Source: Streptomyces lunaelactis
GTDB lineage: Bacteria > Actinomycetota > Actinomycetes > Streptomycetales > Streptomycetaceae
Reading direction: 5' to 3'
Assembly (NCBI RefSeq): GCF_003054555.1
Contig: NZ_CP026304.1
Location: forward strand, 1-64,000
DNA length: 64,000 nt
The position numbers and the translations under genes were made by a program. The notes beneath the pieces were generated by a model, which saw only the letters and a list, made by a program, of their open reading frames with translations, had not been told where the DNA came from and made no database searches. Shown in pieces: positions 8,397 to 16,210 of this stretch. Within the stretch, counting starts at the first letter, position 1. Each line of letters begins with the position of its first letter.

Positions 8397-8747
8397 ATGC
8401 TCCAGCCCCTTTTCCGCGCCCTGCGCCGCACCCCGGCCGCCGCCGCCTTCCTGGTCGCCGGACGGCCGCCCGCGCCGCCCACCCACCTGCCACCGGTCGC
8501 CAGGACCGCCCTGCCCACAGCGACCGGCGAGGAAGCGGTCAGCTACAACCGGGCGCGCAAAGCCCTGCCGATCGCCCTCCACATGCTCCAAAACGGCGCC
8601 ACTGTGGGCCACGCCGAGACCGAGCAGCAGATCGACGCGGCTGCGTACGCGCTCGGCTGGGACGAAATCTCCGACCAGACCCGAGCTGCCGTCCGCGCCA
8701 ACCTCGGCGTACTCGAACGACACCCCGACATCTCCCTGCGGCCCTGA
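8397..8747 (+). CDS. Hypothetical 116-aa protein
   Basis: Not recognised. ATG at 8397 follows GAGGAGAGCCGAC, 37 bases after promoter module 3. The N-terminal 45 residues are basic and Pro/Ala-rich (FRALRRTPAAAAFLVAG), possibly a short amphipathic or membrane-touching segment. The C-terminal 65 residues form a helical domain (YNRARKALPIALHMLQ, EQQIDAAAYALGWDE). Followed by a terminator hairpin. Confidence 0.65.
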   Translation: MLQPLFRALRRTPAAAAFLVAGRPPAPPTHLPPVARTALPTATGEEAVSYNRARKALPIALHMLQNGATVGHAETEQQIDAAAYALGWDEISDQTRAAVRANLGVLERHPDISLRP

Positions 8748-8773
8748 CCCCGCAATCCCGCAGCCATGCCCAG

Positions 8774-8796
8774 AGGGGCCGGACACCCCGGCCCCT
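8774..8796 (+). terminator. 9-bp stem terminator
   Basis: Stem AGGGGCCGG / CCGGCCCCT around a 5-base loop, 27 bases past the stop at 8747. Its position argues that the next gene starts downstream of it, at 8868, and not at the ATG at 8766. Confidence 0.75.
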
Positions 8797-8867
8797 CCCA
8801 TTCCCCCGCACCCCGCCGCGTTGCTGTCGCGGCACGGTTCGCCCTACCCGGTTTTCTGGAGGCCACC

Positions 8868-9806
8868 TTGATCACCATCACGCACACCCACGCGGACGGC
8901 ACACTCGCCGACGGCACCACGATGGGCGACGGCGCCGGCGACATCCTCACCGCGAACGGCTTCCGCTGGATGCGCTCACTGGAGATGTGGGGCATTGCCA
9001 ACTCCCGTGACCAGGCCGCCCGCCGTCGCAGAATCCACCGCGCCGCCGACCAGCTGCGGGCCGCCGGATTCGGCGTCGAGACCTCCATAGACGACACCCC
9101 GCGCGACTACGAAACCGTTCAGCGGGCCCAGCACGAGCGGTTGGAGGGGCGCCGTTCAGCCATTGCTGACCGCAGCCAGCGCCTGGCATCCACATCGGAC
9201 GCGCTGCTTCGCCGCTCAGACGCTCTCGTGGGAGACATCCCGATGGGACAGCCGTCCAAGCCCGGCAAGCGCGGGCAGTGGCTGAACCGGTCCAAGCAGA
9301 ATGCCGCCGCAGCATTGATCCGCGCCGGAGAGCTCGGCCACGAAGCCAACCGCCAGGCCGAGCGGGTGCGCGCCTCAGTCGACCGGGAGGAGAGCCGCAA
9401 AAGCGCCGAAGTCATAGCCCGGCGCGTCGTGCGGCTGGAGGCCGAACTACGCACGATCGAGCGGAGCCTGAACGGCGAGGGTATGTGGGACGGCAAGCCC
9501 GCATCCGGCCTGCACGCCGAGGAGCTCGCCGTACAGCGGCAGGTCATCGACATCCAGTTGGCCGGAGACCGCAGGGTCCTGGAGGAAGCCAGCGCCGCAG
9601 GCGCCTTCGGACAGTGGACGAAGCAGAACCTGCACCCCGGAGATCTACTGCGCATCAAAGGGGACTGGCGCAAGCTGGTGCGCCCCAACCCCAAGTCGGT
9701 GTCCGTAGACACCGGGTACTCGTGGGTGGACCGGTACGGGTACGAGCAGATCACCAGCGTCCGATGCCCGCACCAGGCGTCAGGCGACGAGGGTAAGCCG
9801 TCCTGA
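8868..9806 (+). CDS. DUF3560 domain protein
   Basis: The 312-aa product has the hallmarks of DUF3560 proteins of plasmids and phages: an N-terminal region with TTMGDGAGDILTANGFRW, then a long coiled helical segment containing the IPMGQPSKPGKRG block and a second helical run before a C-terminal WVDRYGYEQITSVRC segment. The TTG start at 8868 is chosen because TGGAGG lies 8 bases upstream; an ATG at 8766 precedes the terminator hairpin. Family role unknown; such proteins are frequent on conjugative elements beside antirestriction-type genes. Confidence 0.8.
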   Translation: MITITHTHADGTLADGTTMGDGAGDILTANGFRWMRSLEMWGIANSRDQAARRRRIHRAADQLRAAGFGVETSIDDTPRDYETVQRAQHERLEGRRSAIADRSQRLASTSDALLRRSDALVGDIPMGQPSKPGKRGQWLNRSKQNAAAALIRAGELGHEANRQAERVRASVDREESRKSAEVIARRVVRLEAELRTIERSLNGEGMWDGKPASGLHAEELAVQRQVIDIQLAGDRRVLEEASAAGAFGQWTKQNLHPGDLLRIKGDWRKLVRPNPKSVSVDTGYSWVDRYGYEQITSVRCPHQASGDEGKPS

Positions 9807-9845
9807 CAGGCGCAGCACCGTGCGCCCCGCCGGCGGACGGTACGT

Positions 9846-9899
9846 CCGAACGTAATTCGGTTGCCCCACTCCCGAACTTCGGTATTATGGAACATGTCG
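9846..9899 (+). promoter_or_regulatory. Promoter module 4
   Basis: Dyad CCGAA-CGTAA-TTCGG (9846-9860) abuts the -35 TTGCCC (9861-9866); a 16-base spacer leads to TATTAT (9883-9888) and GGAACATGTCG. Another hairpin GGAC-GGTAC-GTCC lies just upstream. The leader contains CCGGA...TCCGG, but lacks the CGACACCGCCGA block. It drives the DprA-like gene. Confidence 0.75.
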
Positions 9900-10028
9900 C
9901 CGGATCGTTTGCTCCGGTTCCCGGGGGTGAGATCCACAGCCACTCCCGATGAAAGCCCGTTGCAGCCCGGCCGGACGCACCCGCGTCCGGCCGACCCGAA
10001 CGGCTCCCAACTCCCTTGCGAGGTTCCC

Positions 10029-10940
10029 GTGCCCGTTTCACCCAACAAGCCCAGCAAGCGCGCCGCCCGCGCCGCGCTCTCCCACTTCTACCGCCCCGCC
10101 GACGTCGCCGCCGACCTGGCCAACATCGGCCCGGTCGACCTGTGGCAGGACCTCGCCGCCGACCCCAGCAGCCGACTGGCCGGGTACCGGCCGGAGGAAG
10201 AACTGTCCGCTGCGCGACTGACGGCCGATTTCGTCATCCCCGGTGACGCCGAATGGCCCGCCGCTCTGGATGCACTCGGCGACGCCTGCCCCCTCGGGCT
10301 ATGGGTCCGGGGTTCGGGCGACCTCGCCGATCTGTCCGCCCACGCTGTCGCTGTGACCGGGCGGCGCAACTCCAGCGCCAGCGGCACCGCCACTGCCGCG
10401 CAGCTGACGCGCGAGCTGATCGACGCCGGACGCACCGTCACTTCCGCCCTGTCGTACGGCATCGACACCGCAGCCCAGCACGCGGCGCACGCCGTACCCG
10501 CCCCGACCGTGGCCGTGCTCCCCTGCGGGCTGGACAGCTGCCACCCCCACAACCAGACCGAGCTACTCCACAGCGTCGTGAACCGGGGCGGAGTGGCCGT
10601 CAGCGCCTATCGGCCCGGAACTCCCGCCAGCAGGAACACGCTGGCCGCGACCGCGCAGCTCCTCGCCGCGCTGGCGGGGGCCGTCGTCCTGGTGGAGCCC
10701 GCGCCCGATCCCAGCACCGTGCCGCTGGAAGCCGCCCAGGCAGCACACCGGATGGGCCGACCGGTTCTCCTCCTGAACTCGGCCGACATCGACGCAGCCG
10801 CTGGGCACGCCCGCCGCGCGACGCGTGGACGCGGCGGACGTCGCCGACCTGGTACGGCAGGCGAGGCCGCCCAGCTCCTTGAGTCCGTCCAGGCGCACCG
10901 GGCCGCCAGCACCGCCGACGTCATCGCGGCCCTCACCTGA
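10029..10940 (+). CDS. DprA/Smf-like DNA-processing protein
   Basis: The 303-aa product carries the DprA Rossmann-type domain (residues about 95-260): VAVTGRRNSSASG, then ALSYGIDTAAQHAAH and TVAVLPCGLDSCHPHN, matching the family's GSR-x-x-S-x-YG, GxARGID and L-x-x-G-x-x-x-xYP positions in altered form. Chromosomal DprA loads RecA on incoming ssDNA; plasmid versions may guard or process entering DNA, which is inference. GTG at 10029 follows CGAGGTTCCC. It ends with a helical tail. A terminator follows. Confidence 0.85.
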   Translation: MPVSPNKPSKRAARAALSHFYRPADVAADLANIGPVDLWQDLAADPSSRLAGYRPEEELSAARLTADFVIPGDAEWPAALDALGDACPLGLWVRGSGDLADLSAHAVAVTGRRNSSASGTATAAQLTRELIDAGRTVTSALSYGIDTAAQHAAHAVPAPTVAVLPCGLDSCHPHNQTELLHSVVNRGGVAVSAYRPGTPASRNTLAATAQLLAALAGAVVLVEPAPDPSTVPLEAAQAAHRMGRPVLLLNSADIDAAAGHARRATRGRGGRRRPGTAGEAAQLLESVQAHRAASTADVIAALT

Positions 10941-10985
10941 ACCTCTCTCACAGGGCTGCCCCGCACGCCCCGTCATCAAGCCCCC

Positions 10986-11010
10986 GGCCGGGCGCGCTCC
11001 GCGCCCGGCC
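10986..11010 (+). terminator. 11-bp stem terminator
   Basis: Stem GGCCGGGCGCG / CGCGCCCGGCC around a CTC loop, 45 bases after the dprA-like stop. Confidence 0.85.
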
Positions 11011-11066
11011 CCGTTCATCACGGCCTGGCCGCCTTGCGGCTGGCCGACGTCTCAAGGAGGCATCCC

Positions 11067-11804
11067 ATGAAGGTCACCGACGAAGTCATGCAGATTCTGG
11101 ACCGCTCGCAGACCAAGGACAGCGCGTTGTTCCTCCCCAGCGAGCAACTGGGGCGGTCCACCTATCTCGCCGTGAACCAGGTGCTCGCGGCGGCGGGCGG
11201 CACCTGGAACCGCAAGGCTCGGGCGCACCTGTTCCCGGGCGACGCGGCGGAGGCGATCGAGCCGATCCTCATGACGGGTGAGGTGGTACGCGCGCAGGAC
11301 TTCGGATACTTCCCCACCCCCACTCCCGTCGTGGAGGAGATGCTGTCGCTCGCCGAACTGGAGGCCGGGCACCTGGTGCTGGAGCCTTCCGCCGGGCGCG
11401 GCGCCATCGCGCACCGCGTCGCGGAGTTCTGCTCGGTCAATTGCATCGAGCTCCTGGAGGAGAACGCCAAGGCCCTCACCGCCGCCGGGCTGGTGCGCAG
11501 TGTGGAGGTGGGCGACTTCCTGGAGATTGACCCGGAGCCCCGCTACGACCGGGTGCTGATGAACCCGCCTTTCGCCAAGCAGGCCGACATCGCCCATGTG
11601 CGGCACGCGTTGAAGTTCCTGCGCCCCGGCGGGCTGCTGGTCTCCGTCATGAGCGCCGGAGTCACCTTCCGCAGCAACCGGGCCACGGCCGACTTCCGCG
11701 ACTTGGTCGACGAGCTCGGAGGCACCATCACGCGGTTGCCTGACGACGCATTCAAGGAGTCCGGCACCGGGGTGCGCACGGTCCTGGTGGCCATCGTCGT
11801 GTGA
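11067..11804 (+). CDS. N6-adenine DNA methyltransferase-like protein
   Basis: The 245-aa product has class I SAM-methyltransferase motifs: motif I region LVLEPSAGRGAIA (about residues 108-120), the acidic SVEVGDFLEID loop and the catalytic motif IV NPPF typical of N6-adenine methyltransferases. Preceding them is FGYFPTPTPVVEEML, the usual lead-in of these enzymes. The N-terminal about 75 residues form an extra helical domain with TYLAVNQVLAAAGG. ATG at 11067 has a perfect AAGGAGG. No restriction enzyme is adjacent, so this is an orphan methylase; protecting the plasmid from host restriction is a reasonable inference. Confidence 0.85.
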   Translation: MKVTDEVMQILDRSQTKDSALFLPSEQLGRSTYLAVNQVLAAAGGTWNRKARAHLFPGDAAEAIEPILMTGEVVRAQDFGYFPTPTPVVEEMLSLAELEAGHLVLEPSAGRGAIAHRVAEFCSVNCIELLEENAKALTAAGLVRSVEVGDFLEIDPEPRYDRVLMNPPFAKQADIAHVRHALKFLRPGGLLVSVMSAGVTFRSNRATADFRDLVDELGGTITRLPDDAFKESGTGVRTVLVAIVV

Positions 11805-11871
11805 CGTGGACCGTCGATCCGTGGAGCCGCCGGCCTAAGCGACTGGCCGCGGCCCAAGAGAGGAGGAAGCC

Positions 11872-12072
11872 GTGACGTTCAGGAAGCGTTCCCGAAGGGC
11901 ACTGGAGGCAGTTGAGCCCCCCGCCCGCTGTCGCCTGGAGCCCATCGACCCCCGCTGCGTCGACTGCGGGAGGCCGGGCATGGAGCAGGTGGCAACGATC
12001 CGTCGGGCCCAGGGCGGTGAGCTCGCCGTGCTCGCCTGCGCCTACGACGCCCGGCGCCGCCGCAGCGCCTGA
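11872..12072 (+). CDS. Small 66-aa Cys-containing protein
   Basis: GTG at 11872 has GAGAGGAGGAAGC, a strong site. Very basic N-terminus, then CRLEPIDPRCVDCG, a three-Cys cluster that may bind zinc, and a late Cys (VLACAYD). It lies between the methyltransferase gene and promoter module 5 and may be co-transcribed with the former. Function unknown. Confidence 0.6.
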   Translation: MTFRKRSRRALEAVEPPARCRLEPIDPRCVDCGRPGMEQVATIRRAQGGELAVLACAYDARRRRSA

Positions 12073-12102
12073 GCCTAGGAGGCCGTTCAGGGCCCTCCCC
12101 AT

Positions 12103-12169
12103 GGGGTGGGGCAGCCCGGAAGTAATCCGGTTGCCCCACCCCACGAATTTGATATTATGGAACATGTCG
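12103..12169 (+). promoter_or_regulatory. Promoter module 5 with nested dyads
   Basis: Same design as module 2: GGGGTGGGGCA (12103-12113) / TGCCCCACCCC (12132-12142), enclosing CCGGA (12116-12120) / TCCGG (12126-12130) around AGTAA. The -35 is TTGCCC (12131-12136), spacer 16, -10 TATTAT (12153-12158), then GGAACATGTCG. The inner arms differ from module 2 (CCGA/TCGG) in a compensated way. The leader has an AGGG/CCCT hairpin and the CGACACCGCCGA block. It drives the ParB-like gene. Confidence 0.8.
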
Positions 12170-12230
12170 GAAGGGATGGCGCCCTCCCGACACCGCCGAA
12201 AGAACGTCAGTCACGAGCAAGGAGGCCCCC

Positions 12231-13715
12231 ATGGCCACCGTCATCAACCCCGACGAGAAGAAGTCCAACGAGCCCGCCCCGCAGGACGACCACGAGTTCG
12301 CCATCGCCCACTTGGACCCCGCGCTGCTCGTGCGGGACGACTGCAACGCCCGCGAGACGGACCCGGAGCCGGACGAGAAGCTGATCAACTCCGTCAAGGA
12401 GCTCGGCATCCAGGAGGCCGTCAGCGTCCGGCCCCTCCCGGACGGAACGTTCGGCGTGTTCAAGGGCTGGCGGCGAGCGCAGTCCGTGCAGCAGGCCAAC
12501 GCCACGGCCGAAGCCGACGGCCGTCCACAGCAGACAGCCCCGGCCTACGTCCGGCCCGACCTGATCGGCCGCGACAGCTGGACGCGGATGCTGAGCCTGA
12601 TCGAGAACGACCAGCGCGAGCAGATGACCGAGCGCGACACCGTCAAGTCGGTCGAGCTCTCCCTCATCGGGATGAACGAGGTCGAGCAGAAGCAGGCCAG
12701 CCGGGCGCTCAGCGTGCGCCGCGACGCGGCCAAGGACGCCCGCAAGGCCCAGAAGCTCAACGACGCCACTTTGCGCCGGACGTTGGCCGGAGGCATGGAT
12801 CTGGAGCAGACCGCCCAGCTCGCCGATGTCGAGGAGGTGAGCGGAGCCGAGACCCGGCTCCTCCGAGCCCTTGGACGGGACCACGAGGAGGGCAAGGGCG
12901 GGCGCGGCCACTGGGACCAGGAACTCGCCCTGCTGCGCGAGGAGCAGGCGAGCAGCCAGGCGCGGACGGAGGCCGTCGCCAACCTGGAGGCGGCGGGCAT
13001 CCCTCTGCTGCGCGATCGCTTCAGCTGGGGCGAGAAGGACACGTCCCGTCCGCTGACCGATCTCACCACCGGCCTCGGGAACACGCTGACCGAAGACAGC
13101 CACAAGGGGTGCGACGGGCACAGTGCCCGCCTGGACGACGAGCACCAGCCCGTGTGGCACTGCTCCGACCCCGATCAGTACGGCCACAAGCTGCGCCCGG
13201 AGGCGAAGGAGCCGAAGAAGCCGCGCGACGAGAAGGCGGCAGCCGAGCGGCGGAAGGTCATCGCCTGCAATCGAGCGTGGAAGGCGGCGCGCGGCGAGCG
13301 GCAGCGGTTCATCGCCACGCTGTGCCGGGGCAAGAACCTGTCCGACGGGGTACGGGACTACTCCCGCCAGGTGCAGCTCACCATGCCGTGGTTCTACGGC
13401 AGTTGGGCGCAGAAGGGCAAGGCCGCCGATGTAGCCCGCTTCCTGAGCGCCAAGGCACCCGAGGACGACAGCGAGGCCGTGCAGAACCTGATCAAGACAC
13501 TGGCCAGGAACCGCGACCTTTACGCCTGGTTCGCGCAGGTCGCGGCGGCATGCGAGTTCGACATCCGCGAACCCAAGGCATGGGCGAGCCTCCAGTCCCA
13601 TCAGGCCGGATGGCTGCTCCTCCTGGAAGCCGAGGGCTACACGCTCTCCGAGGTCGAGAACCAGGCCGTCTCACGTCATCGGCCGAAGACGGCCAAGGCG
13701 AGCAAGTCCGCCTGA
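12231..13715 (+). CDS. ParB-like (ParB/sulfiredoxin superfamily) protein
   Basis: The 494-aa product begins with a ParB N-terminal-type domain (residues about 20-120): LDPALLVRDDCNARE, INSVKELGIQEAVSVRPLPDGTFGVFKGWRRAQS, the arrangement seen in ParB and KorB nuclease/CTP-binding folds. A helical middle (about 140-220) resembles the HTH part. The C-terminal half is long and specific, with a Cys/His stretch (CDGHSARLDDEHQPVWHCSD) of possible metal binding. ATG at 12231 has AAGGAGG. No parA is adjacent, so it may be a regulator or an establishment protein and not a partition protein. Confidence 0.8.
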   Translation: MATVINPDEKKSNEPAPQDDHEFAIAHLDPALLVRDDCNARETDPEPDEKLINSVKELGIQEAVSVRPLPDGTFGVFKGWRRAQSVQQANATAEADGRPQQTAPAYVRPDLIGRDSWTRMLSLIENDQREQMTERDTVKSVELSLIGMNEVEQKQASRALSVRRDAAKDARKAQKLNDATLRRTLAGGMDLEQTAQLADVEEVSGAETRLLRALGRDHEEGKGGRGHWDQELALLREEQASSQARTEAVANLEAAGIPLLRDRFSWGEKDTSRPLTDLTTGLGNTLTEDSHKGCDGHSARLDDEHQPVWHCSDPDQYGHKLRPEAKEPKKPRDEKAAAERRKVIACNRAWKAARGERQRFIATLCRGKNLSDGVRDYSRQVQLTMPWFYGSWAQKGKAADVARFLSAKAPEDDSEAVQNLIKTLARNRDLYAWFAQVAAACEFDIREPKAWASLQSHQAGWLLLLEAEGYTLSEVENQAVSRHRPKTAKASKSA

Positions 13716-13745
13716 GCGGCCCGGCCCAATCGCGGCCCACACGCG

Positions 13746-13774
13746 GGGCCGCCCCGCAGCTCACGGGGCGGCCC
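13746..13774 (+). terminator. 11-bp stem terminator
   Basis: Stem GGGCCGCCCCG / CGGGGCGGCCC with a 7-base loop, 30 bases after the ParB-like stop codon. Confidence 0.8.
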
Positions 13775-13814
13775 TCCCCGCGCAATTCCTCACACCCCCT
13801 TAGGAGACATCGCT

Positions 13815-14183
13815 ATGTCCACGCGTGAGCAGGCCCTCGAATTCATCACCCTGCACGCCACACAGTCCGACCTCGACCGCGTCTACGCCGCCGCCAAGCA
13901 GCGCACCCAGACCCTTCGGGACCTGCGAGCCGCTGCCGTCTCAGAGGGCACCGAAGTTCGCCTGTCCAAGATCAAGCCGAAGTATCTGAACGGACTGACC
14001 GGCACCGTGAAAACCGTCGAGCAGAAGCGCACCCGCGCAATCGTCAGCATCCTCCTGGACGAAGAGTCCACCGAGAACATGCGGCACATCCTGTACGTAG
14101 AGAGGGGCGTGAAGCGCCACCTCCTCACCGGGGTACCCGCCTCCGTCTGCGAGGTGCTGGCACCGAAGGACGGCCCCGACTAG
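13815..14183 (+). CDS. Hypothetical 122-aa protein
   Basis: ATG at 13815 follows TTAGGAGACATCGCT. An N-terminal helical half (DLDRVYAAAKQRTQTLRDLRA) is followed by a small beta-rich half, VRLSKIKPKYLNGLTGTV...TRAIVSILLDEES, that resembles the KOW/SH3-like segments used for nucleic-acid contact; this resemblance is weak. Followed by a hairpin terminator. Confidence 0.65.
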   Translation: MSTREQALEFITLHATQSDLDRVYAAAKQRTQTLRDLRAAAVSEGTEVRLSKIKPKYLNGLTGTVKTVEQKRTRAIVSILLDEESTENMRHILYVERGVKRHLLTGVPASVCEVLAPKDGPD

Positions 14184-14198
14184 CAGCCATCGCCTGCG

Positions 14199-14234
14199 CC
14201 GGGCGGCCGAGCCAGCACCGACCTGGCCGCCCGG
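14199..14234 (+). terminator. 10-bp stem terminator
   Basis: Stem CCGGGCGGCC / GGCCGCCCGG with a 16-base loop, 16 bases after the stop at 14183. Confidence 0.7.
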
Positions 14235-14397
14235 CCCCCACGTCCGCTGCGCCGCTCCCGGACGGAGCGTGTGGCACAGCGGCCCCCTTTCCAGCCCGTG
14301 CGGTAGATGGGCGCGCACGGCCGGCGCCGATGGATCCGGTTGCCCTTGGACCGCTCGTGGCCCCCGATGCATTCACCGACCTGAGGAGTCACTGACC

Positions 14398-15033
14398 ATG
14401 TCCCTGCGCGAGCAGTACCAGGCGCTCGCCACGCTCGTCGCCCCGCTGCTGGGTGAAGGGTTCCGCGCCGAACCGGCACCCGGCCTCGAACCCCGCGCGT
14501 GGATCGTCGACGAAGCGGGCCGGACCATCGTGCTCCGCGACGCCGCAGACGGCGAGCACAAGGAAGTGGAGATGCCACTGCCGGAGCCTGTCTCAGGCGT
14601 ACACAAACCGTTCCTATGGCTCAGGCCCGAGCAGTTCAAGGACCCGGCATGGCTGGCCAACCAGATCCACCGCGACCTTCTGCCTGCCTACGACGCTGCG
14701 CTGGAGCGCTGCGCCGCCCGGAAGGCAGGTCACGCGGAGCAGTCGGTGCGGCGGGAGGAGTTGCTCTCCCTGCTCGCGCTTTCCGCGCAGGTCGACGGGC
14801 CGCAGGTCCGCAGGGTGTTCGTGCGCCGTCGCCCATGGAACGGCTCCAGTGTCGGCCAGCTGGTCGTGGAAGTGGAGCCGGACGGCAGCGGCGTTGACTT
14901 GCACATCACTGGGCTCGACGGAGCCGAGGGCGCCGCGCTGATACGCGAACTGCTGGGCCGTGAGGGCTGGGCGCCGACCCCCATTGAAGAGCCGGTCAGC
15001 GACGCCGCAGCTCCCGCCGCCCCGGACAGCTGA
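14398..15033 (+). CDS. Hypothetical 211-aa protein, paralogue of the gene at 7096
   Basis: ATG at 14398 has TGAGGAGTCACTGACC. The first about 110 residues parallel the 397-aa protein at 7096 (FRAEP; IVDEAGRTIVLRD; NQIHRDLLPAYDAALERC). The remaining part is shorter and distinct, with VRRVFVRRRPW and LVVEVEPDGSGVDLHITGLDG forming a beta-rich domain. Soluble. Two related proteins in one region suggest an ancient duplication; function unknown. Confidence 0.7.
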   Translation: MSLREQYQALATLVAPLLGEGFRAEPAPGLEPRAWIVDEAGRTIVLRDAADGEHKEVEMPLPEPVSGVHKPFLWLRPEQFKDPAWLANQIHRDLLPAYDAALERCAARKAGHAEQSVRREELLSLLALSAQVDGPQVRRVFVRRRPWNGSSVGQLVVEVEPDGSGVDLHITGLDGAEGAALIRELLGREGWAPTPIEEPVSDAAAPAAPDS

Positions 15034-15202
15034 CGGCCCCCGGCCTCACCCAGGCATTCAGCGGGATGTCAGCCAGCTGGCCACGGGTGGTGGCCTTGCT
15101 GCCCGAGGCGAGCACAGAGCCGGAACCGCGAGCGTCGCCCGCCAACAGAGCAGAAAGCCATTCCGCACCACGCGGGCCCGTCACCATCCTTGGAGAATTC
15201 CC

Positions 15203-15586
15203 GTGAGCGTCACCTGCTCGGTCGAAGGAACCCTCACCGTCACCCCACCCCTGCCGCTGGCTGCGCTGTGGGAGTTCATCGACAGACCGCACAGCCCGTT
15301 CATCCTCGCGACGACCGCGAACGCCAGCGGAGCCCGCGGCGAATGGCTGCTCCTGCCACCCGAAGGCTGCGCCCTCGACGCCGCGGGCCGGCCCACCCAC
15401 GTAGCCACGCTGAAGGTCGACGTATACGCCCGTCGCAGCGAGACGCACGATCGCCTGCGGCAGTTCGCCCAACTGTGCCTGACCCTCGGTCACGACTGGG
15501 TCGAGGAAGTGCGCTACCAGAACGAAGACTTGTCCCGCGGAGTGATCGAGTTCTGCGACGACGGCGAGCTGGACTGGCTGGAGTAA
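15203..15586 (+). CDS. Hypothetical 127-aa protein
   Basis: Not confidently recognised. GTG at 15203 follows TTGGAGAATTCCC. A beta-rich first half (LTVTPPLPLAALWEFID, PFILATTANASG, GEWLLLPPEG) is followed by a helix with RLRQFAQLCLTLGHDW and an acidic end (CDDGELDWLE). The tidy single-domain pattern suggests a genuine conserved small protein. The upstream 170 bases contain no shared-promoter module. Confidence 0.65.
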   Translation: MSVTCSVEGTLTVTPPLPLAALWEFIDRPHSPFILATTANASGARGEWLLLPPEGCALDAAGRPTHVATLKVDVYARRSETHDRLRQFAQLCLTLGHDWVEEVRYQNEDLSRGVIEFCDDGELDWLE

Positions 15587-15724
15587 CAGTTCCACGCTCA
15601 CCAGCGCCGACCAACGCGTCCCAGATGCGCCCGGAGGCGTTGCCGCCCACTGCCGGGATCTCCGCACCTCAGTGCGTCGCGCTCGCGAGTGCGTCAGCAC
15701 CTCACCCGAAGGAGCACAGCTCTA

Positions 15725-16114
15725 ATGACTGCCCCCGTACTCATCATCACCCCTGCCCTGCCGCAGGAATTGACCCAGGCCGCCGGGACTGTGCCGCTTC
15801 AGGCACGGACCGCCGAGGAGTTCACCGACTCGGAGTGGGACGAGGCACCGCTGATCGTCGTCGACCGGCGCTCCTGCGCCGACCTGATGCAGCGCCAGCA
15901 GCCGCGAAGGCCCGGAATCCTGGTCCTGGCCCAGGACCTGGCCGATGCCAGCGTCTATTCCGAGGTGGTAGCCCTCCACGCTGAGGCAGTCCTCACTTTG
16001 CAGGACGGCGCGGCGTGGCTGGAGCTGCGCCTGCACGAGGCGACCGGCTGCACTCACCTCAACTGGGAACGGCTGCTCGGCGACGGTCCGGGCGGCGTTA
16101 CCTCTCCCGCGTAA
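15725..16114 (+). CDS. Small protein resembling the N-terminal domain of Ssd/CpaE-like proteins
   Basis: The 129-aa product begins APVLIITPALPQELTQAAG and has PGILVLAQDLADASVYSEV followed by AEAVLTLQDGAAWLELRL. This layout is like the pseudo-receiver N-terminal domain of actinobacterial septum-site-determining (Ssd, CpaE-like) proteins, but the ATPase domain is absent. ATG at 15725 follows GAAGGAGCACAGC. It could be a stand-alone regulator or decoy; that is inference from the fold pattern. Module 6 follows. Confidence 0.6.
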   Translation: MTAPVLIITPALPQELTQAAGTVPLQARTAEEFTDSEWDEAPLIVVDRRSCADLMQRQQPRRPGILVLAQDLADASVYSEVVALHAEAVLTLQDGAAWLELRLHEATGCTHLNWERLLGDGPGGVTSPA

Positions 16115-16132
16115 CCCCCGGTCTCAGTAAAA

Positions 16133-16175
16133 GGGGTGGCGCCATCCCCAATCTTCGGTATTATGGAACATGTCG
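16133..16175 (+). promoter_or_regulatory. Promoter module 6
   Basis: Imperfect dyad GGGGTGGC / GCCATCCCC (16133-16149) overlaps the expected -35; TATTAT is at 16159-16164, directly followed by GGAACATGTCG. The -35 (TGGCGC, 16137-16142) is poor. It drives the ssb-like gene 35 bases downstream. Confidence 0.7.
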
Positions 16176-16210
16176 CACTCGTCGTTTGTCTCACCTGAGG
16201 GAGGACACCC

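Noticed and set aside
8766..8867. ATG at 8766 as start of the DUF3560 gene
   Set aside because: It lies before the terminator hairpin 8774-8796 and has no ribosome site; TTG at 8868 has TGGAGG.
12231..13715. ParAB partition locus
   Set aside because: The ParB-like gene has no adjacent ParA-type ATPase, and the only P-loop ParA-like gene (40898) belongs to the Tad operon with a degenerate Walker A.
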